From contig CANKGM010000067.1 in NCBI GenBank assembly GCA_947481355.1, positions 1-9,019 on the forward strand: a DNA stretch of 9,019 nt. The letters are read 5' to 3'. Below, in pieces: positions 1-7,157 of this stretch. The position numbers were made by a program, and so were the translations under genes. Every line of letters begins with the position of its first letter. The stretch's first letter is position 1. The notes under the pieces are model-generated. The model had not been told where the DNA came from. It saw only the letters and a program-made list of their open reading frames with translations, and searched no databases. This DNA is from Chitinophagaceae bacterium (GTDB lineage: Bacteria; Bacteroidota; Bacteroidia; Chitinophagales; Chitinophagaceae).

Positions 1-342
1 ACTTGGAAGAGAAGAGCTACGTATATGCTTGAAATTCAAAAAGATACCATTGTGCAGTATACAAATTCATACGCACTATGGGCAAACTTGCTGCTTGAAT
101 TCACAGAAGGTACCAAAGAAGTGTTAATTCTTGGTGAAAGATCGAAGGAAGCCTGCTTTGCTCTTCAACAACATTATTTCCCTAATCGAGTGTTGATGGC
201 ATCTGATTTACCCCATAAATCGTATCCCTTGATGGGGGAAAAACAAGCAGAATCCATGCTTACGTATTACTTGTGTGCAGATTATACATGCAGTTTACCG
301 GTAAAGTCTATGGAAGATTTTACCAAAATGTTAACGTCTTAA
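1..342 (+). CDS. C-terminal end of a probable YyaL/DUF255-type thioredoxin-domain protein (5' truncated by window)
   Basis: The frame is open from base 1 (it reads TWKRRATY before the first Met at base 25), so that ATG is almost certainly internal and only the last 113 residues are visible. The fragment has an alpha/beta pattern, with a strand-like VLILGE stretch followed by a helix, and ends in YYLCADYTCSLPV. A terminal 'aliphatic/aromatic-x-C-x-x-x-x-C-x-x-P' motif of this kind is what I recall from the C-terminus of the large YyaL / SPATA20-like proteins (N-terminal DUF255 thioredoxin fold plus an alpha/alpha-barrel domain). The diagnostic N-terminal CxxC thioredoxin site lies outside the window, so the family call is a recollection-based inference. 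The function of the family is poorly defined. The 171-bp gap and a promoter-like site downstream suggest the gene is transcribed separately from gldK. It ends in a single TAA, and I see no clear terminator behind it. Confidence 0.6.
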   Translation, partial: TWKRRATYMLEIQKDTIVQYTNSYALWANLLLEFTEGTKEVLILGERSKEACFALQQHYFPNRVLMASDLPHKSYPLMGEKQAESMLTYYLCADYTCSLPVKSMEDFTKMLTS

Positions 343-476
343 CAAAATGATATGGGTTCAGGGACAATAACTAATAGATAATTACGTTTTCCCATGCCAA
401 GTTAATGTGTGTTTGAGGCTTGTTAAAATTTAGATTATTAACTGATTAGGGTAAAATAACATAAGATTTTTTCGTT

Positions 477-484
477 TATATTTG
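477..484 (+). promoter_or_regulatory. candidate Bacteroidota -7 promoter element for the gldKLMN operon
   Basis: TATATTTG matches all fixed positions of the Bacteroidota sigma-ABfr -7 consensus TAnnTTTG. It ends 29 bases before the gldK ATG, which would give a short AT-rich leader of about 20-25 nt. No clear TTTG-type -33 box lies 19-21 bases upstream; that stretch is only AT-rich. No similar full match appears in the gldK-gldL or gldL-gldM gaps, consistent with one transcript for the four genes. An 8-bp match in AT-rich DNA can arise by chance, so this is a candidate only. Confidence 0.4.
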
Positions 485-513
485 TCTACATTGTCAATAA
501 ATACGATTCAGAG

Positions 514-1797
514 ATGAAACACATTTTTTTATATCTTCTTGGGCCTTTGATTTTGGGTTCGATTTTGGCGGGTTGTAGTAAGTCAAGTTCCTCAAAATCA
601 AGTGTATCTGATGGTCAGCTTCATGGGGCTGCGATTGGTGGAAAGTATGTAATGTCCAAGCCGCCTGGGATGGTATATGTTCCAGCTGGTACTTTTCACA
701 TGGGCCCAAGTGATGAAGACATAAGTTATTCATTTACAGCAAGAAATAAACAAGTTTCTATTAATGGCTTTTGGATGGACGCGACCGAAATTACCAATAA
801 TGAATACCGTCAATTTGTAAATTGGGTAAGAGACTCTATTGGGGCAACCATTTTAAATTTAAAGAAGCAAGCTACTGATGGCACTAGTCCAATTGATTGG
901 ATTAAAGCAAAGCAAATAAAATGGACTGATCCAAAGATCCAAGAGCAGCTTAGTGCAATGATTGTTACACCAGACAATCGTATCAATGGAAGAAAAGAAA
1001 TTGATGCTCAAAAAATTGTTTTCCATTCTGAAGTCTTTGATTACAAGGAAGCAACTAAAAGGGAAAATGCTAAAAAGCAAAGAAGTCAGTTTATTGATAA
1101 AAAAGATATCCAAATCTATCCAGACACCTTGGTATGGATTCGTGATTTCGCTTATTCGTATAATGAGCCCATGTCTAAAATATATTTTTCTCACCCTGCA
1201 TATGGCAACTATCCAGTTGTGGGTGTGAATTGGAAGCAGGCAACTGCATTTTGCGAATGGAGAACTGCTTACTTAAATTCATTTTTAGAGTCAAAAAAAA
1301 GACTGACAGAATCAGACTTTAGATTACCTACAGAAGCAGAATGGGAATATGCCGCACGAGGCGGTCGTTCTCAAGTACCTTTCCCATGGGGTGGTCCATA
1401 CCTAAGAAATAAAAAAGGCTGTTTGCTTGCTAACTTTAAACCAGGTAGAGGTAATTATCCTGAAGATGGAGCAATGTATACTGTCAGAGCAGATGCTTAT
1501 TGGCCAAATGATTTTGGGTTATACAATATGGCTGGTAATGTGGCAGAGTGGACATCATCTTTATTTTACGAGGGAGCATATAATTTCCAGCATGATATAA
1601 ATCCAGATGTACGTTGGAACGCTAAGGATAGTGAACCTCCTCGTATGAAACGCAAAGTTGTACGTGGCGGAAGTTGGAAAGATGTTGGTTATTTTCTTCA
1701 AAATAGCTCACGAAGCTATGAATATCAAGATACCGCTAAATCATATGTTGGTTTCAGATGTGTGGTTGATCTTCCTCCAGGGGCATCAAAAAAATAA
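514..1797 (+). CDS. gldK: GldK, T9SS outer-membrane lipoprotein with FGE-sulfatase-like fold
   Basis: GldK (PorK in Porphyromonas) is an outer-membrane lipoprotein that forms the periplasmic ring of the type IX secretion/gliding machine with GldN. The 427-residue protein opens with a lipoprotein signal: hydrophobic residues 4-19 and lipobox LAGC with Cys21, followed by a Ser/Lys-rich linker (22-35). Residues 50-418 are a formylglycine-generating-enzyme-like domain: PPGMVYVPAGTFHMG (50-64), FWMDATEITNNEYRQF (86-101), PVVGVNW (234-240), FRLPTEAEWEYAARGG (269-284), NMAGNVAEW (338-346), RGGSW (384-388) and the terminal YVGFRC (411-416). The stretch at about 108-230 is a GldK-type insertion absent from the enzymes. 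By my alignment the two catalytic Cys of FGE fall at Gly392 and Asn397, so the domain should be structural, not enzymatic. First gene of gldKLMN; the ATG sits 29 bases after a -7-like box, with no Shine-Dalgarno. The usual flavobacterial neighbour gldJ is not in this window. Confidence 0.95.
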   Translation: MKHIFLYLLGPLILGSILAGCSKSSSSKSSVSDGQLHGAAIGGKYVMSKPPGMVYVPAGTFHMGPSDEDISYSFTARNKQVSINGFWMDATEITNNEYRQFVNWVRDSIGATILNLKKQATDGTSPIDWIKAKQIKWTDPKIQEQLSAMIVTPDNRINGRKEIDAQKIVFHSEVFDYKEATKRENAKKQRSQFIDKKDIQIYPDTLVWIRDFAYSYNEPMSKIYFSHPAYGNYPVVGVNWKQATAFCEWRTAYLNSFLESKKRLTESDFRLPTEAEWEYAARGGRSQVPFPWGGPYLRNKKGCLLANFKPGRGNYPEDGAMYTVRADAYWPNDFGLYNMAGNVAEWTSSLFYEGAYNFQHDINPDVRWNAKDSEPPRMKRKVVRGGSWKDVGYFLQNSSRSYEYQDTAKSYVGFRCVVDLPPGASKK

Positions 1798-1858
1798 ATT
1801 TATAAACTAGTCAATTAAATACAAAACCTTAAATCAAGAATACATTAAACTCCTTTTT

Positions 1859-2626
1859 ATGGCAGAACAGAAACAAAATTTGGATTGGGATAAAATAGTA
1901 AATGCAGTTGTTAGTATCGGTGCTGCCGTAGTTATTTTCGGTGCATGGGCTAAAATTTTGCATAAATCATTTGCAGATGTTATGTTGACAGTTGGGTTAC
2001 TTACAGAAGCTTTAATCTTTATCATTTATGCGTTTTATCATCCTGTAGATAAAATGGATGCTGTTGCTGACGCATTAAAGGGTGGTATTGGTGCTGGGGG
2101 TGCTTCACCTGCTAATGATGAATTGAAGAAATTAATTGAGAAGGAAATCAATCCAGATAACCTTAAGAAGTTGAATGAAAATTTTGCTAAGTTCAATAAC
2201 ACAATACAGAATATGTCTGTGATGGCAGATGTTACTTCAGCTACTGCTGATTATGCAAACAAAACAAAAGAGGCAACCGCTGCACTTAACACAGTTAAAG
2301 ATGCCTATACAAGTGCTGCAGGTTCTGTTCAGTCTTTCAATCAAGCAGCAGAAGGTTCTAAAGCATTCCATGAGCAAGTTCAAAACCTTACTCGCAATTT
2401 AGGATCACTTAACAAGATGTATGAGTTGGAACTCCAAGATTCAGGGAATCATATCAAGGCCATGAATTCATTCTATGACAACTTGGTTAAAGTTGCTCAG
2501 ACAATGCAAGGTAGTGTTGATGATGCAAAAAAGACCCAAGAACAAATTGCACTATTGGCTAAAAATCTTGGAAGCTTGAATAGCGTATATGGTAATATGC
2601 TTGCAGCAATGCAAGGCCGTGCATAG
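1859..2626 (+). CDS. gldL: GldL, inner-membrane stator subunit of the T9SS/gliding motor
   Basis: GldL forms the proton-channel part of the GldLM motor in the cytoplasmic membrane. The 255-residue protein begins with a short cytoplasmic N-terminus and two transmembrane helices (about 13-35 and 38-60) joined by a tight turn at HKSF. Lys32 (in GAWAKILH) and Glu50 (in LLTEALIF) sit in the same sequence contexts as F. johnsoniae GldL Lys27 and Glu49, charged membrane residues known to matter for motor function. After HPVDK comes a Gly/Ala-rich hinge (75-84), then a long helical, probably coiled-coil cytoplasmic region (about 87-252) rich in Ala, Asn, Lys and Gln. Two near-copies of the motif NLGSLNxxY lie at 180-188 and 236-244. 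Length is somewhat above the roughly 215 residues of flavobacterial GldL. It follows gldK by 61 bp and precedes gldM by 42 bp, with no internal promoter or terminator seen. Confidence 0.95.
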   Translation: MAEQKQNLDWDKIVNAVVSIGAAVVIFGAWAKILHKSFADVMLTVGLLTEALIFIIYAFYHPVDKMDAVADALKGGIGAGGASPANDELKKLIEKEINPDNLKKLNENFAKFNNTIQNMSVMADVTSATADYANKTKEATAALNTVKDAYTSAAGSVQSFNQAAEGSKAFHEQVQNLTRNLGSLNKMYELELQDSGNHIKAMNSFYDNLVKVAQTMQGSVDDAKKTQEQIALLAKNLGSLNSVYGNMLAAMQGRA

Positions 2627-2668
2627 TTGTAAAACACCGATCAAAAAATATTTAAATTATTCTGAAAT

Positions 2669-4213
2669 ATGGCACTTCCTAAAGACCCGCGGCAGAAGAT
2701 GATCAATATCATGTACTTGGTATTGACCGCCTTACTTGCATTGAACGTGTCTGCCGAGATTCTTAATGCATTTAAGGTAGTAGACAATAGCCTTAAGGAA
2801 TCTAATGGCGTACTTTCAAATTCAACTTCTGGTATCTATAGCAGCTTTGAAGAACTCCTTAAAGATCCAAAGTCTGCTCAAAAGGCTGCAATTTGGAAAC
2901 CTAAGGCTGATCAAGTAAAAGTTTTGGCAGATGAGGTTTCTGTTCTTATTGATAAATACAAGCAGGACTTAAAAGTGGAGGCTGATTTAGCAGAGGATGG
3001 AACATTTAGAGAGGATAATATCGATGCTGCAACTCGTTTGTTTGATACAAAGGGGGAGGGTAAAATTTTATATACTACTCTTGAAAATTTTAAATCCAAA
3101 TTGCTGTCAATTGATAAAGACATGGCTGCACAGATTGGTGCTAAGCTACCATTGAATTTGGAAGTGCCTAAGTCTACTGCTGGTAACCTAATGACTGGAG
3201 ATAAGATAAGGGATTGGGTAACGAGTTATTTTCACATGACTCCAACCGTTGCGGCATTGACTATGCTTAGTAAGTTTCAGAATGACATTAAAAACTCTGA
3301 GAATCTAGCCGCTACGTTTTGTATAAACCAAGTTGGTTCTGTTAAATTGATCATGGATAAGTTTGAACCATTAGTAGGAACAAGTTCAACTTATCTTATG
3401 CCTGGTGAGGAAATGACAGTGGTTGCTGGATTAGGCGCATTTAATTCAAATGTAAAACCAACTGTTACAATAGATGGTAGAAGCATTGCGGTAAATGCTA
3501 ATGGCGTTGCTGAATCTAAGTTTAATGTTGGCGGTACAGGGGCCCACAGTATGAATGTTAGTGTTAGTTTCATAGACCCCAACACTGGTGAACAAAAAAC
3601 AATTTCAAAAAAGATCGATTATACTATTGGAGCTCCTGCTGGTGTTGCTGTTTCGCCTGATAAGATGAATGTATTATATATAGGAGTCGAAAACCCCTTA
3701 ACGATAACTGCGGGTGCAGGTAGTGAAAAAGTTAGTGCTCAATTTAGTGGTGGTGCTATTTCAAAAGTTGGTGGAAATAAATATATAGCTAAGCCATCAC
3801 AAGATGCAGTTGGCGAACAAAGTGTGACTGTTTTGGTTCAAGGAAAGACTGTTGGCAAAATCATGTTTCGTGTTAAGCAACTACCTAGTCCATCAGCTTT
3901 TGTTGGAAACCTTAAACAAGGTGCCGTTCCCTCAGCTTCATTTAAAGCTATGGGTGGAGTAATTGCAAAGCTTGAAGATGCTGAGTTTGATGCTCCGTTT
4001 GAAGTAATAAGTTATAGAGTTGGAGCAGTTAGTTCAGATATTCCCGATTATTCCCCAGTGGAAAATAAAGGTGCCAGATGGACAGGTGCAGCAGCTGCTT
4101 TGATTAATAAATTGAAACCAGGAGCCTTAGTTGCTATTACTGATATTGTAGTTAGAGATCCTGGTGGACGGACTAGAGTATTGTCTGGAAGTCTATCTTA
4201 TAATTTGAAATAA
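2669..4213 (+). CDS. gldM: GldM, periplasm-spanning motor subunit of the T9SS/gliding machine
   Basis: GldM is anchored in the inner membrane by one helix and reaches across the periplasm to the GldK/GldN ring, carrying energy from the GldL channel. The 514-residue protein starts with MALPKDPRQKM and a single transmembrane helix (about 11-30, INIMYLVLTALLALNVSAEI). Arg8 matches the position of F. johnsoniae GldM Arg9, the partner of the GldL glutamate. The periplasmic part fits the known four-domain layout: a helical D1 (about 33-220), then beta-rich D2 (about 225-320), D3 opening with the family hallmark MNVLYIGVENPLTI (333-346), and D4 (about 405-514) with INKLKPGALVAITDI and a beta-strand terminus. 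Length and domain order are normal for the family. The single Cys (218) argues against disulphides within the subunit. The TAA stop shares a base with the first possible ATG of gldN, suggesting coupled translation. Confidence 0.95.
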   Translation: MALPKDPRQKMINIMYLVLTALLALNVSAEILNAFKVVDNSLKESNGVLSNSTSGIYSSFEELLKDPKSAQKAAIWKPKADQVKVLADEVSVLIDKYKQDLKVEADLAEDGTFREDNIDAATRLFDTKGEGKILYTTLENFKSKLLSIDKDMAAQIGAKLPLNLEVPKSTAGNLMTGDKIRDWVTSYFHMTPTVAALTMLSKFQNDIKNSENLAATFCINQVGSVKLIMDKFEPLVGTSSTYLMPGEEMTVVAGLGAFNSNVKPTVTIDGRSIAVNANGVAESKFNVGGTGAHSMNVSVSFIDPNTGEQKTISKKIDYTIGAPAGVAVSPDKMNVLYIGVENPLTITAGAGSEKVSAQFSGGAISKVGGNKYIAKPSQDAVGEQSVTVLVQGKTVGKIMFRVKQLPSPSAFVGNLKQGAVPSASFKAMGGVIAKLEDAEFDAPFEVISYRVGAVSSDIPDYSPVENKGARWTGAAAALINKLKPGALVAITDIVVRDPGGRTRVLSGSLSYNLK

Positions 4214-5289
4214 TGATTCAGTTTAAAAAGAGTATTATGAAATTCAACTGCTCCAAAGGGCTTTTGGTCATTTGTCTGCTGCTCGTTTTCACTATAGACG
4301 CCAACTCGCAGTCAAAGAGACGATCAACTACTGCTAAAAAGACATCAAAGAAGGTTACATCTAAGAATACCAATTCTCAGTTGTTGGACGTAAACTTATC
4401 TGCTGTTAAAGCCGATACAGTTACTCCACCGCCACCTCCTCCTCAACCAATAAAAGATCCTTTTGCTTTTGATTCTGTAAAAGTATCACTTCGGCCAGAT
4501 GCAATATTTGATAGGAGCTCGATTAAAACACGTAGACCTCTTGATTATGAACACCTTCGCGAAGATGATGCAGTTTACCGGGAGCGTGTTTGGCGGGAAA
4601 TAGACATTAGAGAAAAAATAAATCTTCCTTTTAGGTATAAAGCTGATGATGACAATGGAAATCAACGCTTTATAAATATAATTCTACATGCTATTAAGAA
4701 TGGTGATATTACTGTATTCGACCCTACTGTAGATGATAGATTCACTACCCCTATGACAATCGCAAAAGTAGGAGAAGTGATTTCAGGAAGATGCGATTCG
4801 GTATCTGTAATAGATTGGAATAAAGACCCTTCTGGCTCTAAAGGGATTTTTAAAGATTCTGTTGTATGTAAAGAATTTAATCCGGAAGAAATCATTAAGT
4901 TTCGCTTAAAGGAGGAATGGGTATTTGATAAAGAATCTTCTAGGATGTTTGTGCGTATTTTAGGAATCGCACCTATCAAAACATATATAGATGAAAACAC
5001 GGGAACAGTGCAAGGTGAATCACCTATGTTCTGGGTGTATTATCCTGATTTACGTCCAATTCTAGCTACTTATGAGGTGTATAATGGCAATAATTTTGGT
5101 TCAAAAATGAGTTGGGAAGAACTTTTTGAGAGTAGGTTCTTTTCAAGTACTATAGTTAAATCAACAATAGAAAATCCATTCGATTTGTATATCAAACAAT
5201 ATATTAAGGATGACATCCTCAGATTGTATGAAGGAGAAAACATCAAGAATAAAATTTTCAATTTCGAACAAGATCTTTGGTCTTACTAA
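4213..5289 (+). CDS. gldN: GldN, periplasmic ring component of the T9SS/gliding machine
   Basis: GldN (PorN) binds GldK at the periplasmic face of the outer membrane and is the likely receiver of motion from GldM. The 358-residue product has a Sec signal peptide with a hydrophobic core at 17-28 (LLVICLLLVFTI) and a probable cleavage in ANSQ (about 30-33). A Lys/Arg/Thr/Ser-rich segment (35-52) and a six-proline tract (72-77) form a flexible linker. The conserved body runs from about 90 to 358 and includes DDAVYRERVWREIDIREKIN (118-137), KNGDITVFDP (162-171), FRLKEEWVFDKESSRM (230-245) and WVYYPDLRP (274-282). Cys194 and Cys219 are the only cysteines in the mature chain and could pair. Two starts are possible: ATG 4213, overlapping the gldM stop as TAATG, or ATG 4237 (Met9), which gives a more compact signal peptide. 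Last gene of the operon; a strong terminator follows after 15 bases. Confidence 0.92.
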   Translation: MIQFKKSIMKFNCSKGLLVICLLLVFTIDANSQSKRRSTTAKKTSKKVTSKNTNSQLLDVNLSAVKADTVTPPPPPPQPIKDPFAFDSVKVSLRPDAIFDRSSIKTRRPLDYEHLREDDAVYRERVWREIDIREKINLPFRYKADDDNGNQRFINIILHAIKNGDITVFDPTVDDRFTTPMTIAKVGEVISGRCDSVSVIDWNKDPSGSKGIFKDSVVCKEFNPEEIIKFRLKEEWVFDKESSRMFVRILGIAPIKTYIDENTGTVQGESPMFWVYYPDLRPILATYEVYNGNNFGSKMSWEELFESRFFSSTIVKSTIENPFDLYIKQYIKDDILRLYEGENIKNKIFNFEQDLWSY

Positions 5290-5304
5290 GAAAAATAATA
5301 TAAT

Positions 5305-5339
5305 AAAAAAAGGCTGTCCATATTCGACAGCCTTTTTTT
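5305..5339. terminator. bidirectional rho-independent terminator between gldN and uvrC
   Basis: A perfect 14-bp inverted repeat, A7-GGCTGTC (5305-5318) and GACAGCC-T7 (5326-5339), encloses a 7-base loop, CATATTC. On the + strand the stem is followed by seven T, ending the gldKLMN transcript. On the - strand the complement of the seven A at 5305-5311 gives a U run, ending the uvrC transcript. The right arm overlaps the uvrC stop codon (5338-5340) by two bases. The symmetric A/T tracts fit its place between two converging genes. Confidence 0.93.
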
Positions 5340-7137
5340 ATTGGTTAAAGTATCCATGAATTAGATTGGCTTTGGTTTTTCCAACAATTGCTTCAATGTC
5401 TTCTATATGTGCTTCTTTTATTTTTTTAACTGACCTGAAATGCGTTAGTAAATCATTTGCTGTTTGTGGCCCAATGCCATGTATACTTTCTAATTCATTC
5501 ACAAAGGTACCCTTGCTTCGTTGTTTTCGATGGAATGTGACACCGTAGTTGTGTACTTCATCTCTTATGCTCCTTATAAATCTGAGTACGTCACTATCAT
5601 AACCAAGTTTTAGTGATTCCTGATCACCTACAAAAAATAGTTCCTCTTGATTTTTAGCTAGACCAACTAAGGTCATTTGTCCTGTTAGATCAAGTGCTTC
5701 AATGGCTTCGGCAGCAGCACTGAGTTGTCCTTTTCCTCCATCAATAATCACCAATTGTGGTAGCGCTGCATCTTCTTCTTTCAGACGTTTATATCTTCTA
5801 GATACGGCCTCTTTCATAGTTGCAAAATCATTGATTCCTTGAACTGTCTGAACATTAAAATGCCTGTAGTCTAATTTACTCGGCATACCATTTTTAAAAC
5901 AAACCATGGCTGAAACGGGGTATGCCCCCTGAAAATTTGAATTATCGAAACACTCTATATGTGTAGGTATAATTTTTAATGATAGCGCTTCTTTTACTTT
6001 TTGTAATAGCGACTGTTTATCAGCATTTTTATCATTAAGGTGCAGCATTTTTTTCTTACGAATTTCTTCTATGAAATAGTTGGCATTGGTTTCTGCAAGT
6101 GTAAGTAATTTTTTCTTCTCCCCATTTTTCGGAACAGTGATTTTGAATGAATCTAATCCAAATTCAATTTGAAAGGGGATGATGAGCTCCTTTGCATTGC
6201 TTCCCACTAGTGTTTGGAAATGTATGATTGATTGGGAGAGTAGGTCTTCTTGTGCTTCCTCAATTTTTGTAGTAAAGGAAGAGATTTTAGAATTGGTGAT
6301 TGTTCCATTTCGTACAGCCAAGAAACTAATTACAATATTATCTTCGAAGGTTGCCATCCCAAATACATCCATATCTCCTAGTCTTGGACTTACAATAATT
6401 GATTTTGCTTGGTAGTCTTTTAGGTTATTTATTTTTTGCTGAAGGTGTTCTGCTTTTTCAAATGATAAGCTGGAAATAAATTCTTTCTGTTTTGTTTTAT
6501 ATTCAGTGATGATCTCATTGAAATTTCCTTTAAGAATATGCCTTATGTTATCTAAGCCCTTGTTGTAGTCATCAATTGTTTGAAGACCCACGCAAGGTCC
6601 TTTGCAATTTCCGAGATGATACTCTAGGCAAACTTTAAATTTATTTTTTTGAATGTTAGTTTGGGTTAACGCAAGGTTACATGTTCTAAGCGGAATATGA
6701 GTTTTGATAAAGGTAAGTAGATCTCTTACTTTGATTGTAGAAGTGAATGGGCCTATGTATTCAGATTGGTCATTGAGTTTTCTTCTTGTTAAGAAAACAC
6801 GCGAAAAAGATTCTTTTTTGATAGCGATATAAGGATATGTTTTATCGTCTTTTAGTACAATATTATATTTTGGCTTGAATTCTTTTATGAGTGAGTTTTC
6901 AAGCAGTAATGCGTCGTGTTCTGATTCAACAATGGTAAACTCAATGATAATGATCTGTTTAACGAGTTCATTTGTTTTATACGAGTGATTGTTTTTGTTG
7001 AAGTAGGAGCTTACTCTTTTTCTGATATTTTTAGCTTTTCCAATATAGAGCAATTGCTTATTTACTCCGTAGTATTTGTATATACCAGGAGAATTAGGCA
7101 GGGTCTTTTGAATGTTATAAAATTGGCTTAACTCCAT
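5338..7137 (-). CDS. uvrC: UvrC, excinuclease ABC subunit C
   Basis: UvrC makes both the 3' and 5' incisions around DNA lesions after recruitment by UvrB in nucleotide excision repair; it is cytoplasmic. Counting from the ATG at 7137 (599 residues), the GIY-YIG nuclease has GIY at 18-20, YIG at 31-33 and the conserved Glu in LLLENSLIK (81). The four-Cys iron-sulfur-type motif is Cys153, 170, 178 and 182. The UVR UvrB-binding helix pair is about 206-241 (SFEKAEHLQQKI). The RNase H-like 5' nuclease has Asp398 (CFDNSNFQG), Asp467 (IIDGGKGQ) and His529 (RDEVHNYG). Two helix-hairpin-helix motifs close the protein (about 548-597, GIGPQTANDLL and IVGKTKANLI). All catalytic residues are present and the length is normal. 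An upstream TTG at 7164 would add nine residues and overlap the preceding lipoprotein gene by 7 bases. I prefer the ATG because it lies at the usual short distance before LPNSPGIY. Confidence 0.96.
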   Translation of the reverse strand: MELSQFYNIQKTLPNSPGIYKYYGVNKQLLYIGKAKNIRKRVSSYFNKNNHSYKTNELVKQIIIIEFTIVESEHDALLLENSLIKEFKPKYNIVLKDDKTYPYIAIKKESFSRVFLTRRKLNDQSEYIGPFTSTIKVRDLLTFIKTHIPLRTCNLALTQTNIQKNKFKVCLEYHLGNCKGPCVGLQTIDDYNKGLDNIRHILKGNFNEIITEYKTKQKEFISSLSFEKAEHLQQKINNLKDYQAKSIIVSPRLGDMDVFGMATFEDNIVISFLAVRNGTITNSKISSFTTKIEEAQEDLLSQSIIHFQTLVGSNAKELIIPFQIEFGLDSFKITVPKNGEKKKLLTLAETNANYFIEEIRKKKMLHLNDKNADKQSLLQKVKEALSLKIIPTHIECFDNSNFQGAYPVSAMVCFKNGMPSKLDYRHFNVQTVQGINDFATMKEAVSRRYKRLKEEDAALPQLVIIDGGKGQLSAAAEAIEALDLTGQMTLVGLAKNQEELFFVGDQESLKLGYDSDVLRFIRSIRDEVHNYGVTFHRKQRSKGTFVNELESIHGIGPQTANDLLTHFRSVKKIKEAHIEDIEAIVGKTKANLIHGYFNQ

Positions 7138-7157
7138 ATAATTGCTTTGTTTGGGTT

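Noticed and set aside
351..396. Inverted ATGGG / CCCAT in the gap before gldK as a possible terminator of the first gene
   Set aside because: Only 5 bp of stem around a loop of about 35 bases and no adequate T run.
494..733. Minus-strand open frame covering the start of gldK
   Set aside because: It is antisense to the GldK signal peptide and first domain block and has no protein-like features of its own.
859..1228. Overlapping open frames on both strands inside gldK (for example 859-1194 minus and 962-1228 plus)
   Set aside because: They lie wholly inside a well-conserved gene, show no recognisable protein features, and arise from AT-rich codon usage.
514..1797. Functional sulfatase-modifying enzyme (formylglycine-generating)
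   Set aside because: The context is gldKLMN, there is no sulfatase nearby, and both catalytic Cys positions appear to be substituted.
1859..4213. ExbB/ExbD, TolQ/TolR or MotA/MotB pair for the two-gene motor
   Set aside because: The two-helix GldL with a long cytoplasmic tail and the GldM multi-domain periplasmic part with MNVLYIGVENP are specific to the T9SS motor, although the operating principle is similar.
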